Numbered from the stretch's first letter, positions 27,461 through 37,194 are shown. The stretch is DNA of 64,000 nt from Shewanella psychromarinicola (GCF_003855155.1 NZ_CP034073.1:3658001-3722000); one strand, 5' to 3'. Translations and numbers: made by a program. The notes: generated from the sequence alone by a model not told the origin.

Positions 27461-27545
27461 GTAATTATTACCAAATTTGAGTTAAAAGCAATTTAAATTT
27501 AAATCTCATTTAAAATCGCTATCACATCCTAGCCATCGTTATAGC
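27461..27545 (+). promoter_or_regulatory. Divergent LysR/iron-ADH control region
   Basis: GTAATTATTACCA here is identical to the left part of the adhC operator, and GTTAAAAGCAATT follows in place of GGTAAAAGTTAATT, with eight instead of four central bases. CGCTATC (27517) and TATAGC (27540) could be the -35 region and -10 box, with spacing unlike the other sites. It lies 37-121 bp from the LysR start. Confidence 0.45.
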
Positions 27546-27734
27546 AAGAGTGTTAATGGTTTTTATTATTACTACAAGTAAAAAGTGTTTTCCAATTTGC
27601 ATGGATTATCAACTTATTCATAAAGAATATAATCACTGCCATCGAATGACCAAGAAGTCGTCCAGCCTCAGTTTAAATCGTTCCATATGATGTAGATAGG
27701 CTGCAAATATTTTTTTTAATCTAAGGAAATACAC

Positions 27735-28886
27735 ATGAGTACAACATTTTATATGCCTGCGATGTCGATGATGGGACCCGATGCCATTAAGCAACTCGGT
27801 AGCGAGCTCAAGGCTAGAAACTTTAATAAAGCGCTTATCGTGACAGATAAGACGCTGGTCGATATTAAATTAGTCGACAGGCTGACCGATGAATTATCTG
27901 CTCACGCTATCGCGTTTACCATCTTTGATGGTGTAAAGCCTAACCCAACAGAGAAAAACATCGAGCAAGGTCTTGAGTTACTTAAGATTGAAGACTGTGA
28001 TTTTGTTATTTCATTTGGTGGAGGCTCTCCTCACGATTGTGCTAAAGGCATTGCCTTAGTCGCTACTAATGGTGGTCATATTCGTGACTACTCTAAAGGT
28101 GTGCATTTATCAGCTAAGCCACAATTACCTCTGGTCACAGTAAATACCACCGCGGGTACTGCGGCAGAGATGACCATATTTGCCATTGTTCATAATGAAG
28201 AAGATGAGACGAAATACCCGATTGTAGATAAAAATATGACTCCGATTATTGCAGTAAATGATTCAGAACTTATGGTAGCGATGCCTAAATTTCTCACAGC
28301 GGCTACGGGTATGGATGCATTGACCCATGCGGTTGAAGCTTATGTCTCAACCGCAGCAACGCCAATAACAGACGCGTCTGCCATTAAGGCCATTGAACTT
28401 ATCTCAATGAACTTACAGAAGGCTGTTGATAACGGTGAAGACCGCGAAGCACGTGATGCTATGCAGTACGCTGAATACCTAGCAGGCATGGCTTTCTCCA
28501 ATGCCTCATTAGGGTATTCACATTCTATGGCACACCAACTAGGGGGAGTTTATGACTTAGTGCACGGCTTATGTAATGCGATTTTGCTGCCTTATGTTTC
28601 TCGTTTCAATGCAACCGTTAGTCCTGATCGATTTGCCGACATTGCCAAAGCAATGGGTGTCGATACGAGAGGCATGGATGCAGCCGATGCCGCAGAAGCA
28701 GGTATTGTCGCAATCGAGCAACTTTCAACTTCAGTGGGTACCGCGCAGAAGTTTACTGATCTTGGCGTAAAGCAAGAAAGGCTCGAATTTATGGCAATAA
28801 ATGCCTTAAATGACGCGTGTTCTTTAACCAATCCAAGAAAAGCCAACACACAAGATATTATCAATCTTTTTAATCAAGCTATGTAA
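27735..28886 (+). CDS. Iron-dependent (group III) alcohol dehydrogenase
   Basis: A 383-residue dehydrogenase closely resembling E. coli YiaY along its length. GGGSPHDCAKG (about residues 95-105) binds NAD(P). The iron ligands are expected in the segment TGMDALTHAVEAYVS (about 193-207) and at His residues of SMAHQLGGVYDLVHGLCNA (about 262-280). It interconverts small alcohols and aldehydes in the cytoplasm. It opens a run of aldehyde-related genes and is followed after 55 bp by gfa, with a hairpin between. It is divergent from an LysR gene. The true substrate is unknown; methanol or formaldehyde is suggested by context only. Confidence 0.92.
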   Translation: MSTTFYMPAMSMMGPDAIKQLGSELKARNFNKALIVTDKTLVDIKLVDRLTDELSAHAIAFTIFDGVKPNPTEKNIEQGLELLKIEDCDFVISFGGGSPHDCAKGIALVATNGGHIRDYSKGVHLSAKPQLPLVTVNTTAGTAAEMTIFAIVHNEEDETKYPIVDKNMTPIIAVNDSELMVAMPKFLTAATGMDALTHAVEAYVSTAATPITDASAIKAIELISMNLQKAVDNGEDREARDAMQYAEYLAGMAFSNASLGYSHSMAHQLGGVYDLVHGLCNAILLPYVSRFNATVSPDRFADIAKAMGVDTRGMDAADAAEAGIVAIEQLSTSVGTAQKFTDLGVKQERLEFMAINALNDACSLTNPRKANTQDIINLFNQAM

Positions 28887-28894
28887 ATAGCCTT

Positions 28895-28921
28895 GCTAAG
28901 CCTTGAACAACAAGGCTTAGC
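28895..28921 (+). other. Intercistronic hairpin
   Basis: An 11-bp perfect stem (GCTAAGCCTTG and complement) with a five-base loop between the iron-ADH gene and gfa, without a T-run. It may stabilise the upstream message or reduce read-through. Confidence 0.55.
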
Positions 28922-28941
28922 TAAACTTTGGAGTCATCATT

Positions 28942-29499
28942 ATGAAAACGTTAATTCATCCCCAGGTCGATAGTGGCATAGTAGCAACGGCAGAAGCTTT
29001 TACCGGTGGTTCATTGCAATGCCAGTGCACTCATAAGCCTGTAGAAGTGCTTGTGTCAGCGCAAACTGCGCATAACCATGTCTGCGGTTGCAGCAAATGC
29101 TGGAAGCCAGAAGGCGCTTTGTTCGCTCAAATAGCCGTAGTCGCCAAAGACAAAGTCAGCGTGACTGCTAATGCGGATAAATTGCAGATAGTTGATGATT
29201 CGGCCGCCATTCAGCGCCATGCTTGTACAGAATGTGGTACTCATATGTACGGCAGAATCGAAAATATTGGACACCCTTTCTATGGTTTAGACTTTGTGCA
29301 TACAGAGCTATCTAAACAGCAAGGGTGGTCAGCGCCTGAGTTCGCTGCCTTTGTCTCTTCAATCATTGAGTCAGGTACTGCACCTGACTCAATGACAGAT
29401 GTTCGTAATACATTAACTGACTTGGGATTAGCACCATATGACTGTTTATCACCAGCATTAATGGATGTAATTGCAACTCACGTTGCGAGTCATAAGTAA
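28942..29499 (+). CDS. gfa: S-(hydroxymethyl)glutathione synthase Gfa, copy 1
   Basis: A 185-residue zinc protein of the Gfa type. Zinc-binding motifs: CQC (about 29-31), CGCSKCW (about 50-56) and [11 protein letters not shown] (about 97-107). The family promotes condensation of formaldehyde with glutathione, the first step of the glutathione-dependent route. It lies behind the iron-ADH gene and before a terminator. Start at 28942 has GGAG about eight bases upstream. A close homologue is encoded at 34041-34646. Confidence 0.92.
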   Translation: MKTLIHPQVDSGIVATAEAFTGGSLQCQCTHKPVEVLVSAQTAHNHVCGCSKCWKPEGALFAQIAVVAKDKVSVTANADKLQIVDDSAAIQRHACTECGTHMYGRIENIGHPFYGLDFVHTELSKQQGWSAPEFAAFVSSIIESGTAPDSMTDVRNTLTDLGLAPYDCLSPALMDVIATHVASHK

Positions 29500-29536
29500 T
29501 CTTGTATTTTGTGTCAGACTTAACTGGCATCAACAT

Positions 29537-29564
29537 AAAAAAAAGCGCTTAGGCGCTTTTTTTT
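29537..29564 (+). terminator. Rho-independent terminator after gfa
   Basis: A-rich arm, AGCGC stem, TTAG loop and GCGCTT followed by a run of eight T. It ends the iron-ADH-gfa transcript. Confidence 0.9.
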
Positions 29565-29639
29565 ATGAACCTATTTTTTATGTATCTTTTATTAATTTCA
29601 GTTTGAACTGACAGTGTTGAATGTTAATCGCTTCTATTA

Positions 29640-29704
29640 TTACCAATAGGTAAAAGAGTTTTATATATGTAGCCGATTATCATTTATATTAAAACGACTA
29701 TAAT
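29640..29704 (+). promoter_or_regulatory. Operator and promoter of the DksA-like gene (site A)
   Basis: TTACC-AATA-GGTAA (29640-29653) followed by AAG; GATTATC starts at 29675, 35 bases after the operator start; TATAAT at 29699-29704, a further 24 bases on. Spacing is identical in sites B (adhC) and C (SMR gene). GATTATC covers the expected -35 position. The gene starts 226 bp downstream of the -10 box, so the leader is long. Confidence 0.7.
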
Positions 29705-29930
29705 GTTTGTAATCCAATGACGTCATTTAATGATATTTAAAGCATGGGTTATTTAACCCAATGTAGAGTGAAATAGACAAGTTAAATATTAGTCACTATC
29801 AAAAATTGATTGACTATTTAACCCTAGATATTGCAGGACACTGTCCATCTCATCGACAATAGATTAATGGCAGCAAAATGGGCTAAATCAGCTAAGGGAT
29901 AAGCGTTAATTGTTATAGTGAGGTATTAGT

Positions 29931-30197
29931 ATGGCTGGAGGATGGTCGAAAGATGGTGCGGTACAAGAGCAAATCGATAGTAGTGTTGAAGATGCTGTGG
30001 CCGCAGTAAGAAGCCAACTCGGCGCTGGCGATAGTTTACTGCATTGTGAAGAGTGTGGTGAAGCGATCGCTGATGCAAGGCGTATTGCGGTTCCAGGGGT
30101 TAAACTCTGTATTCATTGTCAAAACGAAATAGACAGCAATCAGGCGAAACAACACCTGTTTAATCGTAGAGGCAGTAAAGATAGCCAATTACGTTAA
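29931..30197 (+). CDS. DksA/TraR-type C4 zinc-finger protein (YbiI-like)
   Basis: An 88-residue protein with one four-cysteine zinc finger, C-EEC at about residues 39-42 and C-IHC at about 60-63, as in E. coli YbiI and the C-terminal part of DksA. Its N-terminal AGGWSKDGAVQEQIDSSVEDAV is a predicted helix. The family binds RNA polymerase in its larger members; the small ones are poorly understood. It has its own promoter with the same operator as adhC and the SMR gene, so it appears to belong to the aldehyde-response regulon. GAGG lies about nine bases before the start. Confidence 0.85.
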   Translation: MAGGWSKDGAVQEQIDSSVEDAVAAVRSQLGAGDSLLHCEECGEAIADARRIAVPGVKLCIHCQNEIDSNQAKQHLFNRRGSKDSQLR

Positions 30198-30290
30198 TTT
30201 GCCAGAAAAAAACTGTTAACAAGCTAACTTGAACTAAGATAAAGCCTCAAGCCCCTTCAGTCTTAAATAAAATCAATTTACACGTAATTA

Positions 30291-30355
30291 TTACCATATG
30301 GTAAAAGTTAATTGCCTATTGATGGGATTATCAATATAGCAAAGATCGTTATAAT
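30291..30355 (+). promoter_or_regulatory. Operator and promoter of adhC (site B)
   Basis: TTACC-ATAT-GGTAA (30291-30304) is a perfect inverted repeat. GATTATC starts at 30326 and TATAAT occupies 30350-30355, spacing 35 and 24 bases as in sites A and C. The adhC start is 64 bp beyond the -10 box. Confidence 0.75.
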
Positions 30356-30409
30356 CGTTGCCATACCATCACGGTGACATACACCGTATTTAAAGTTTAT
30401 TCAAAGTAG

Positions 30410-31549
<1,140 letters not shown>

Positions 31550-31565
31550 GTCGTCATTCCAAAAA

Positions 31566-31592
31566 CAAGCGCCCTAGGGCGCTTGTCTTTTT
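31566..31592 (+). terminator. Rho-independent terminator after adhC
   Basis: A perfect stem CAAGCGCCCT with its complement (31566-31585) followed by TCTTTTTTT. Confidence 0.9.
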
Positions 31593-31678
31593 TTAAAGAA
31601 AACAATAGATAATAGCTATTGAGAGCAACGCTAGAAAGTATAGTGCTCTGAAGCAGATTTTATAGGAGTCGATATTAA

Positions 31679-32518
31679 ATGACCGTTGAAAATATCAGTG
31701 TAAATAAGAGTTTTGGTGGTTGGCATAAACAGTATAGCCATGATTCAAAGACTCTTAATTGCGCCATGCGATTTGCCATTTATTTACCGCCTCAAGCGTC
31801 TAATGGTGAGAAAGTCCCCGTACTTTACTGGCTTTCCGGGTTAACCTGTAGCGATGAAAACTTCATGCAAAAATCGGGAATACAGCGTATTGCTGCAGAG
31901 CTGGGTATTGCTATTGTCGCTCCAGACACCAGTCCTAGAGGTGATGATGTTGCCGATGATGAGGGTTATGATCTCGGCAAGGGAGCAGGCTTTTACGTTA
32001 ATGCGACTCAAGCGCCATGGAATCGTCACTACCGTATGTATGACTATGTGGTCAATGAGCTACCCGATCTGATTGAAACGATGTTCCCCGTTACCAATAA
32101 GCGATCTATTGCTGGCCACTCTATGGGAGGTCATGGTGCATTAGTCATCGCGCTGCGTAACACCGATGCTTATCAGTCGGTATCGGCCTTTAGCCCTATC
32201 AGTAACCCCATTAATTGTCCTTGGGGAAAGAAAGCGTTCGCGGCCTACTTAGGTAGGAATACTGCAAATTGGGCTCAATATGATGCGAGCTTATTGATGC
32301 GTCAAGCGAGTCATTTTGTACCTGCATTGGTCGATCAAGGTGATGCCGATGACTTTCTTGTTGAGCAGCTGAAGCCGGAAGTGCTTAACGCTGCGGCTCA
32401 GGTTAACCGTTATCCGTTAGAACTTAATTACCGTGAAGGTTATGATCATAGTTACTATTTCATCTCTAGCTTCATCGAAAACCACTTACGTTTTCATGCC
32501 AAATATCTAACAAAGTAA
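31679..32518 (+). CDS. fghA: S-formylglutathione hydrolase
   Basis: A 279-residue alpha/beta hydrolase of the esterase D family. The nucleophile is Ser148 in AGHSMGG; the acid lies in QGDADDFL (about 220-227) and the His is about 257 in GYDHSYYF. LTCSDENFMQKSG (about 56-68) is a family signature. It hydrolyses S-formylglutathione to formate and glutathione, finishing the pathway started by Gfa and AdhC. GGAG lies about 12 bases upstream of the start. A terminator precedes and another follows it, so it may depend on read-through from adhC or on a promoter within 31593-31678. Confidence 0.96.
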   Translation: MTVENISVNKSFGGWHKQYSHDSKTLNCAMRFAIYLPPQASNGEKVPVLYWLSGLTCSDENFMQKSGIQRIAAELGIAIVAPDTSPRGDDVADDEGYDLGKGAGFYVNATQAPWNRHYRMYDYVVNELPDLIETMFPVTNKRSIAGHSMGGHGALVIALRNTDAYQSVSAFSPISNPINCPWGKKAFAAYLGRNTANWAQYDASLLMRQASHFVPALVDQGDADDFLVEQLKPEVLNAAAQVNRYPLELNYREGYDHSYYFISSFIENHLRFHAKYLTK

Positions 32519-32545
32519 CTTCTGTTCCGTCCACAGATGTAATTA

Positions 32546-32579
32546 AAAAAGGTGTCTACATTTATGTCGACACCTTTTT
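32546..32579 (+). terminator. Rho-independent terminator after fghA
   Basis: AAAAAGGTGTC and GACACCTTTTT arms with an inner ACAT-ATGT extension and a T-run after the stem. Confidence 0.85.
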
Positions 32580-32600
32580 ACTTTGGCTTAAATTACTTTA

Positions 32601-32665
32601 TTACCAATGGGTAAAAGTAATTTGCTATTTAGCTAGATTATCATCTGAGTGGTTATACATATAAT
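32601..32665 (+). promoter_or_regulatory. Operator and promoter of the SMR gene (site C)
   Basis: TTACC-AATG-GGTAA (32601-32614), GATTATC starting at 32636 and TATAAT at 32660-32665. The 35- and 24-base steps are the same as in sites A and B. Confidence 0.75.
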
Positions 32666-32738
32666 AACCGCAACTAAACAGTATCCCAATCAATGCGCGG
32701 GCTTAGCCTGCCGACCACTTTACATTAAGGCTTATTTT

Positions 32739-33065
32739 ATGAGTTGGATTTTTCTACTACTGGGTGTCATGGCCGAAGCGTTATCTCATGTGGCGTTAAA
32801 AGCAACGGATGGGTTTAGTAAACCTTTGCCTGCGTTGATGGTGATTTTGGGGCATTTAGCCGCTTTTCTGTTTCTAGGTCAAGCAATGAAGGGGATGCCT
32901 GTAGGGGTGGCACATGCGCTTTGGGCTGGCTTAGCCATCGTGACCGTTACACTGCTATCAGCTTTGTTTTATCGACAACATTTAGACTTAACCGCTTGGG
33001 TTGGCATGGCGTTGGTTGCCTCTGGTGTAATCATGATTAATTTATCTCAGGGACATAGCCATTAA
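32739..33065 (+). CDS. Small multidrug resistance (EmrE-like) exporter
   Basis: A 108-residue four-helix membrane protein. The conserved Glu of the SMR family lies in LGVMAEALSHVALK (residue about 12), and the later segments MPVGVAHALWAGLAIV and LDLTAWVGMALVASGVIMIN match EmrE closely. I chose the ATG at 32739 (start MSWIFLLLG) because the upstream extension is not membrane-like and AAGG is near. Such dimers exchange protons for cationic or small toxic compounds. Its promoter carries the cluster operator, so it probably exports a product of the aldehyde response; the substrate is unknown. Confidence 0.88.
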   Translation: MSWIFLLLGVMAEALSHVALKATDGFSKPLPALMVILGHLAAFLFLGQAMKGMPVGVAHALWAGLAIVTVTLLSALFYRQHLDLTAWVGMALVASGVIMINLSQGHSH

Positions 33066-33619
33066 TGAGTTCGTACTCCCTTTTCTAAATACTTCGGAGG
33101 CCTTCGCTCATTGTTCAGAATAATGGTTGTCATTAAAAAAATAAGTATGGGTTATAAAAGTAATGGATCAGCAAGCCTAAGGTGTTTTTTGTGAAATGTA
33201 GCTTTCGTGTCTCAAGCACAACTCAAGATGTTGTACTTATCTAAAGCACCGTAATTATCCGTATCAGTAATACTACGCTATAAGAATTAAGGCTGAAAGA
33301 GTAATAATCTTTTACCAAAAACCGGTATTATCATTATTTTAAAATCAATTAAACTACCTTCATTACTTAAAACATGAAAAGGGAAAACTTTTATCTTTAT
33401 ACTTAGTCATTAAAGTTACTTGGGAAGTGGTTGCTTAATTTCCTCGTGTCAATTTAGTGGAAACATATTTGTTATGCCATCTTGTTAAATGGAGAACAAC
33501 AGTATCAACATTTCTTAGAGATTATAATCCTTGATAAAGTTAATTACATACAATGAATTTCAACCATATTGAAATAATCAATAGTGGATACAATGCAACA
33601 AAAAGAAATAAAGGAACAT
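33066..33619. other. 0.55-kb gap before the cupin gene
   Basis: No gene seen. TACC-N7-GGTA at 33313-33327, followed by TTATCATTAT, resembles a loose or inverted copy of the cluster operator (the complement reads GGTAAAAGATTATTAC), but the exact spacing of sites A-C is not kept. It may control the cupin-gfa2 pair. Confidence 0.35.
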
Positions 33620-34015
33620 ATGATGAACACGCTATCAGATAAGCCAGGGATAACCCTATTAAAGTCAGGCTCATTTAAACTAAATGATTTGAATCAACTT
33701 CTTGAAGTTGACGGTTTAAAAAGCCAAATGGCAGAAGTTGCAGTAACAAATAATTCGGAAGCACTCTCGATTGGTCACTTTACTATGCAGCCAGGAGTTG
33801 AATTCGAATACTTTTATAATTCTGTAGAATATAAAGTAATTATAAAAGGTAAAATAGTAGTACGTGATCTACAAGGTAATAAGTATATTGCTGAAGTTGG
33901 TGACGTGATTGTTTTTTCAGCTGATGTAGCTGTTATTTTTGATGCCGAAAGTGATGGTGAAGCTATTTATACCGCTCATCGAAAAGCAGCAACTGAATTT
34001 GCACCACAAGTATAA
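33620..34015 (+). CDS. EutQ-like cupin-domain protein
   Basis: A single-domain cupin of about 131 residues. The barrel can be followed from LSIGHFTMQPGVEFEYFY through VEYKVIIKGKIVVRD to AEVGDVIVFSADVAVIF, as in EutQ-type cupins, but without the classical His-rich metal motifs. AAGGA lies just upstream; ATG at 33620 or 33623 may be used. It precedes a second gfa gene by 25 bp on the same strand, so the two are likely co-transcribed. The role in the aldehyde cluster is unknown. Confidence 0.65.
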   Translation: MMNTLSDKPGITLLKSGSFKLNDLNQLLEVDGLKSQMAEVAVTNNSEALSIGHFTMQPGVEFEYFYNSVEYKVIIKGKIVVRDLQGNKYIAEVGDVIVFSADVAVIFDAESDGEAIYTAHRKAATEFAPQV

Positions 34016-34040
34016 TACTTAAACTTAAGAGTTCAATTAA

Positions 34041-34646
34041 ATGATAAATAAAATTATAAGTAAATATAAAGCAACATTCTGTTGTACCAATGGTGTTCTT
34101 ATCCATCCTAATATTGACAAAGGCATTCAGCCAGCATTAAATAATTTTAAGGGCGGCGAGTTAAAATGCCATTGCCGCTCAAAAGCAGTTATAGTCGAGA
34201 TTAAAGGACAAAGTGCTCATAATCACGCTTGTGGCTGCTCTAAATGTTGGAAACCTGCTGACGCTCTTTTCTCAGTGGTAGCAGTGATCTCAAAAGATAA
34301 TCTTAAAGTAACAAACAATGAGTCAAAACTTAAGGTTATTGATGACAGTGCTGCAATTAAGCGATTTGCCTGTAAGGAGTGTGGAGTTCATATGTACGGT
34401 CGCATTGACAATACAGAACATCCTTTCTTTGGCTTAGATTTTATTCATACTGAACTCTCTACGCAAAAAGGCTGGTCTGCACCAGAATTTGCAGCGTTTG
34501 TATCGTCAATTATTGAAACAGGAACGAAGCCTGAAGATATGGATGCAATACGTCAGCAATTAACATCACAAGGGTTAACTCCTTATGATTGCCTTTCTCC
34601 TGCATTGATGGATGTAATCGCAACACATACCGAAAATAATAAGTAA
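34041..34646 (+). CDS. gfa: S-(hydroxymethyl)glutathione synthase Gfa, copy 2
   Basis: A 201-residue homologue of the Gfa at 28942, with the same zinc motifs (CHC, CGCSKCW and [11 protein letters not shown]) and the shared C-terminus [12 protein letters not shown]. The first 16 residues have no counterpart in copy 1, so translation might start later, though no better start is seen. The DNA differs markedly from copy 1, so this is an old duplication or a separate acquisition. It follows the cupin gene by 25 bp. Confidence 0.9.
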   Translation: MINKIISKYKATFCCTNGVLIHPNIDKGIQPALNNFKGGELKCHCRSKAVIVEIKGQSAHNHACGCSKCWKPADALFSVVAVISKDNLKVTNNESKLKVIDDSAAIKRFACKECGVHMYGRIDNTEHPFFGLDFIHTELSTQKGWSAPEFAAFVSSIIETGTKPEDMDAIRQQLTSQGLTPYDCLSPALMDVIATHTENNK

Positions 34647-34823
34647 CTATAAATGCTCTTTTGAGCCTTTTTGATCCACTTACGTCTAGCTTTACCCATT
34701 TTTATATTTTGATAATCATATTGGAATAACAGAACGTATAAGCTGAAAAAAATTCAATTAATTTAGAAAACAAGATCAATTTTTGATTCCACAAATTCAA
34801 ATTCACTATTTTCACTGATATTA
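34647..34823. other. Gap before ndh control region
   Basis: A/T-rich sequence with no gene seen. Confidence 0.4.
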
Positions 34824-34887
34824 TTACTTATTAGTAAAAGTGATTTAACAAACGTGGGTATTACCTTTTTCAGCAACGCAATATAAT
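34824..34887 (+). promoter_or_regulatory. Operator and promoter of ndh (diverged site D)
   Basis: TTACT-TATT-AGTAA followed by AAGTGATTT is the same design with a compensated base change in both arms. GTATTAC begins at 34858 and TATAAT lies at 34882-34887, spacing 34 and 24 bases, one base less than in sites A-C. The ndh start is about 190 bp downstream. Confidence 0.55.
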
Positions 34888-35078
34888 ATATTTCATCTAA
34901 GAGAAGGCTTTCCTACCTATTATTTGAGCATAAATTCCTGCTATTTGGCTTCTTAAAAAATAAGAGTTGAGAGTATTGTCTTTTTACATTTGAAAATATA
35001 ACTGTTAAGGCATAAGTCAGATTGAAATCTGAAAAGCAAATACGGGAATACATTTTAACATTTACTAATTTGGAGTTT

Positions 35079-36371
35079 ATGATGACTAATATTGTTGTTG
35101 TTGGTGGTGGTGCCGGTGGTATGGAGTTGCTGGGTAAAATCGGAAAAAAACTGGGAAAAAATGGCAAAGCTAATATTACGTTGGTGGATATAAGTGCCTA
35201 CCATATATGGAAACCACTCTTGCATGAGTTAGCAGTAGGCAGCTTGGATGAAGGCCTCAATGCGGTAGATTATCGTGCTCACGCCTCTAAGAATGGTTAT
35301 AAATTCGAACAGGGTGCCCTTACAGGTGTAGACCGTAGCAATAGAAAAATCATTCTAGCTTCAATGAAAGATAAGAATGGCGTTGAAATTCTCCCTGAGC
35401 GCTATATCGATTATGACTATTTGGTACTTGGTATCGGTGCTATCACCAATGATTTTGGTATTCCGGGTGTTCGTGAACATTGTGAATTTTTGGACCTTAC
35501 CGAACAGGCTATGACTATGCGCCAAAAAATTCTCAACAGATTCTTGCAACATGCAAAGAAGCCTGATCAAGGGTATTTCGATATCACAATCGTAGGAGCC
35601 GGTGCCACAGGCACCGAGATGGCTGCCGAGATGCACCACGTTGCCGACACCCTTAGTGGTTATGGATATGAAATCGCCAAAGATCTTCTGAGAATAAACC
35701 TGATCGAGGCCTCAGATCGTGTCATGCCTAGCCTTAAAAAGGAGTGTCTGTACGAAGCCGTCGATAAACAGCTACGAGCTCTGGGTGTAAATATCATGAC
35801 CAATACAATCATTACCGAAGTGACTGCTGAAGGGATGTACACCAAAGAAGAGTGGTTTATCAAATCAGATATGATGATTTGGGCGGCGGGAGTCAAGGGA
35901 CCTGATATCCTAGGGACGCTCGATCTTGAGGTCAATACGATGAACCGGCTGATTGTTCACGCGAATTGCCAAAGTACCACAGATGAACGCATATTTTCTT
36001 TTGGTGACTGCGCTGCGTGCCCACAGCCGGATGGTTCTTATACTCCGCCCCGTGGTCAGACAGCCCGTCAGATGGCTCTTCTGGTCGGTGACAATTTGAT
36101 CCGTCTATTGAAAGACAAGGATGCCAAACTTAAAGATTATCTTTACAAGGACCTGGGAGGATTTGTGAACATGTCTAAGTTCTATACTGTGGGTAATATG
36201 TTCTCATTCCTCGGAGGAGGAGTTGCCATTAAAGGATGCCCCGCCCGTTTTGTCTATGCCTCACTATATCGTAGGCATATACTCACCATACATGGCCCAA
36301 TAAAGGGGTTATTACTGTTGGCGCTAAATGGTGTACAAAGCCGACTGCGTCCGCAATTGAAATTGTGGTGA
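35079..36371 (+). CDS. ndh: NADH:quinone oxidoreductase type II
   Basis: A 430-residue flavoprotein that aligns over its length with E. coli Ndh. IVVVGGGAGGMELL (about residues 4-17) binds FAD, and IVGAGATGTEMAAEMH (about 170-185) binds NADH. The quinone-site region and the C-terminal amphipathic helix region (ARFVYASLYRRH) are present. It passes electrons from NADH to quinone at the inner membrane without pumping protons. I use the ATG at 35079 (or 35082), which has GGAG upstream; the earlier ATG at 35022 adds 19 unrelated residues. Placement behind the cluster operator suggests it reoxidises NADH made during aldehyde oxidation. Confidence 0.93.
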   Translation: MMTNIVVVGGGAGGMELLGKIGKKLGKNGKANITLVDISAYHIWKPLLHELAVGSLDEGLNAVDYRAHASKNGYKFEQGALTGVDRSNRKIILASMKDKNGVEILPERYIDYDYLVLGIGAITNDFGIPGVREHCEFLDLTEQAMTMRQKILNRFLQHAKKPDQGYFDITIVGAGATGTEMAAEMHHVADTLSGYGYEIAKDLLRINLIEASDRVMPSLKKECLYEAVDKQLRALGVNIMTNTIITEVTAEGMYTKEEWFIKSDMMIWAAGVKGPDILGTLDLEVNTMNRLIVHANCQSTTDERIFSFGDCAACPQPDGSYTPPRGQTARQMALLVGDNLIRLLKDKDAKLKDYLYKDLGGFVNMSKFYTVGNMFSFLGGGVAIKGCPARFVYASLYRRHILTIHGPIKGLLLLALNGVQSRLRPQLKLW

Positions 36372-36409
36372 TAAATGATTTTTAGTCAGAAATTGAATAG
36401 TTTCGAATA

Positions 36410-36438
36410 AAATGCCGGGCCAAATTGGCCCGGCATTT
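36410..36438 (+). terminator. Terminator after ndh
   Basis: AAATGCCGGGCC and GGCCCGGCATTT form a 12-bp stem with a five-base loop, 38 bp after the ndh stop. Confidence 0.85.
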
Positions 36439-36466
36439 AAAATAAAAATATGCAAAATAAAAATAT

Positions 36467-36569
36467 GCCACCCATTTTTCGAAGTAACAACATAACCCTT
36501 TCTATTTGAGTCGCGAGCACCTTGTATAATTTTCTCTACGGGCAATTCAACGGAACAATCATGGGTGGC
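36467..36569. repeat. 100-bp dispersed repeat, copy 1
   Basis: A 103-bp unit with inverted ends GCCACCCAT and ATGGGTGGC, followed by TAAATTAAATC. It is nearly identical to copy 3 at 43708 and similar to copy 2 at 38112. It encodes nothing and looks like a small non-autonomous mobile or palindromic element. Confidence 0.8.
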
Positions 36570-36629
36570 TAAATTAAATCATTGAATGATGTTGAAGTGT
36601 TGTTGGATGGTGTCCATAATTTATGCGAC

Positions 36630-37187
36630 TTATTTCTTATGCCAAATAAATGAGGGATCGGATGACCATGTTCCACTTTTAATATCCAGAGTTCCCCAAA
36701 ATGATTCTCTAACAAACACCTCAAACTGCCCATGCTTTTCTAGATCCCAGGAATCATCAGTTTCTACTTCACTGGGAAATTTATTATTGGCGTGAACACG
36801 AATAGCCCAATAATGAGGTCTAAATGGATCAAACAAGCTTCTAGTCCGTGGAATTACCCTGAAATCGCTATATAAGACATTGTTGTCATCCAAATACTGT
36901 GTCGCCGCGGCAACTATCTTGCTTGGGGGCTGATAGATTCTTTTTTCAACAGGGTATGCCAAGACAACAGCCAACATGCCTATGGCCCCAAAAATCAACA
37001 TATTCGGCCATTTAGCAGGCCCGAAATACCAAGCGACAAGACCGGATAATATCAGCCAGATAGCAAAGCATATGTAGAGCGGCTCCAAATCCAGCAACAT
37101 AGGGAAAAAAGAGACAACTTTATCTCCGGGCGCTGCACTGTAAAACAGTCCTGCACCGAATAATAGCGAACACAACGCCTCTAACAT
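36630..37187 (-). CDS. Membrane protein of unknown function
   Basis: A 185-residue protein with three hydrophobic segments in its first half (about residues 5-20, 33-54 and 60-80), then a hydrophilic C-terminal domain of about 100 residues with many aromatic residues (FRPHYWAIRV, GTWSSDPSFIWHKK). I do not recognise the family. The start is taken at ATG 37187 (MLEALCSLL); a TTG five codons upstream is possible but overlaps the fragment before it. It lies downstream of the DUF4386 gene on the same strand, with coding debris between. Confidence 0.6.
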   Translation of the reverse strand: MLEALCSLLFGAGLFYSAAPGDKVVSFFPMLLDLEPLYICFAIWLILSGLVAWYFGPAKWPNMLIFGAIGMLAVVLAYPVEKRIYQPPSKIVAAATQYLDDNNVLYSDFRVIPRTRSLFDPFRPHYWAIRVHANNKFPSEVETDDSWDLEKHGQFEVFVRESFWGTLDIKSGTWSSDPSFIWHKK

Positions 37188-37194
37188 TCTTAAC

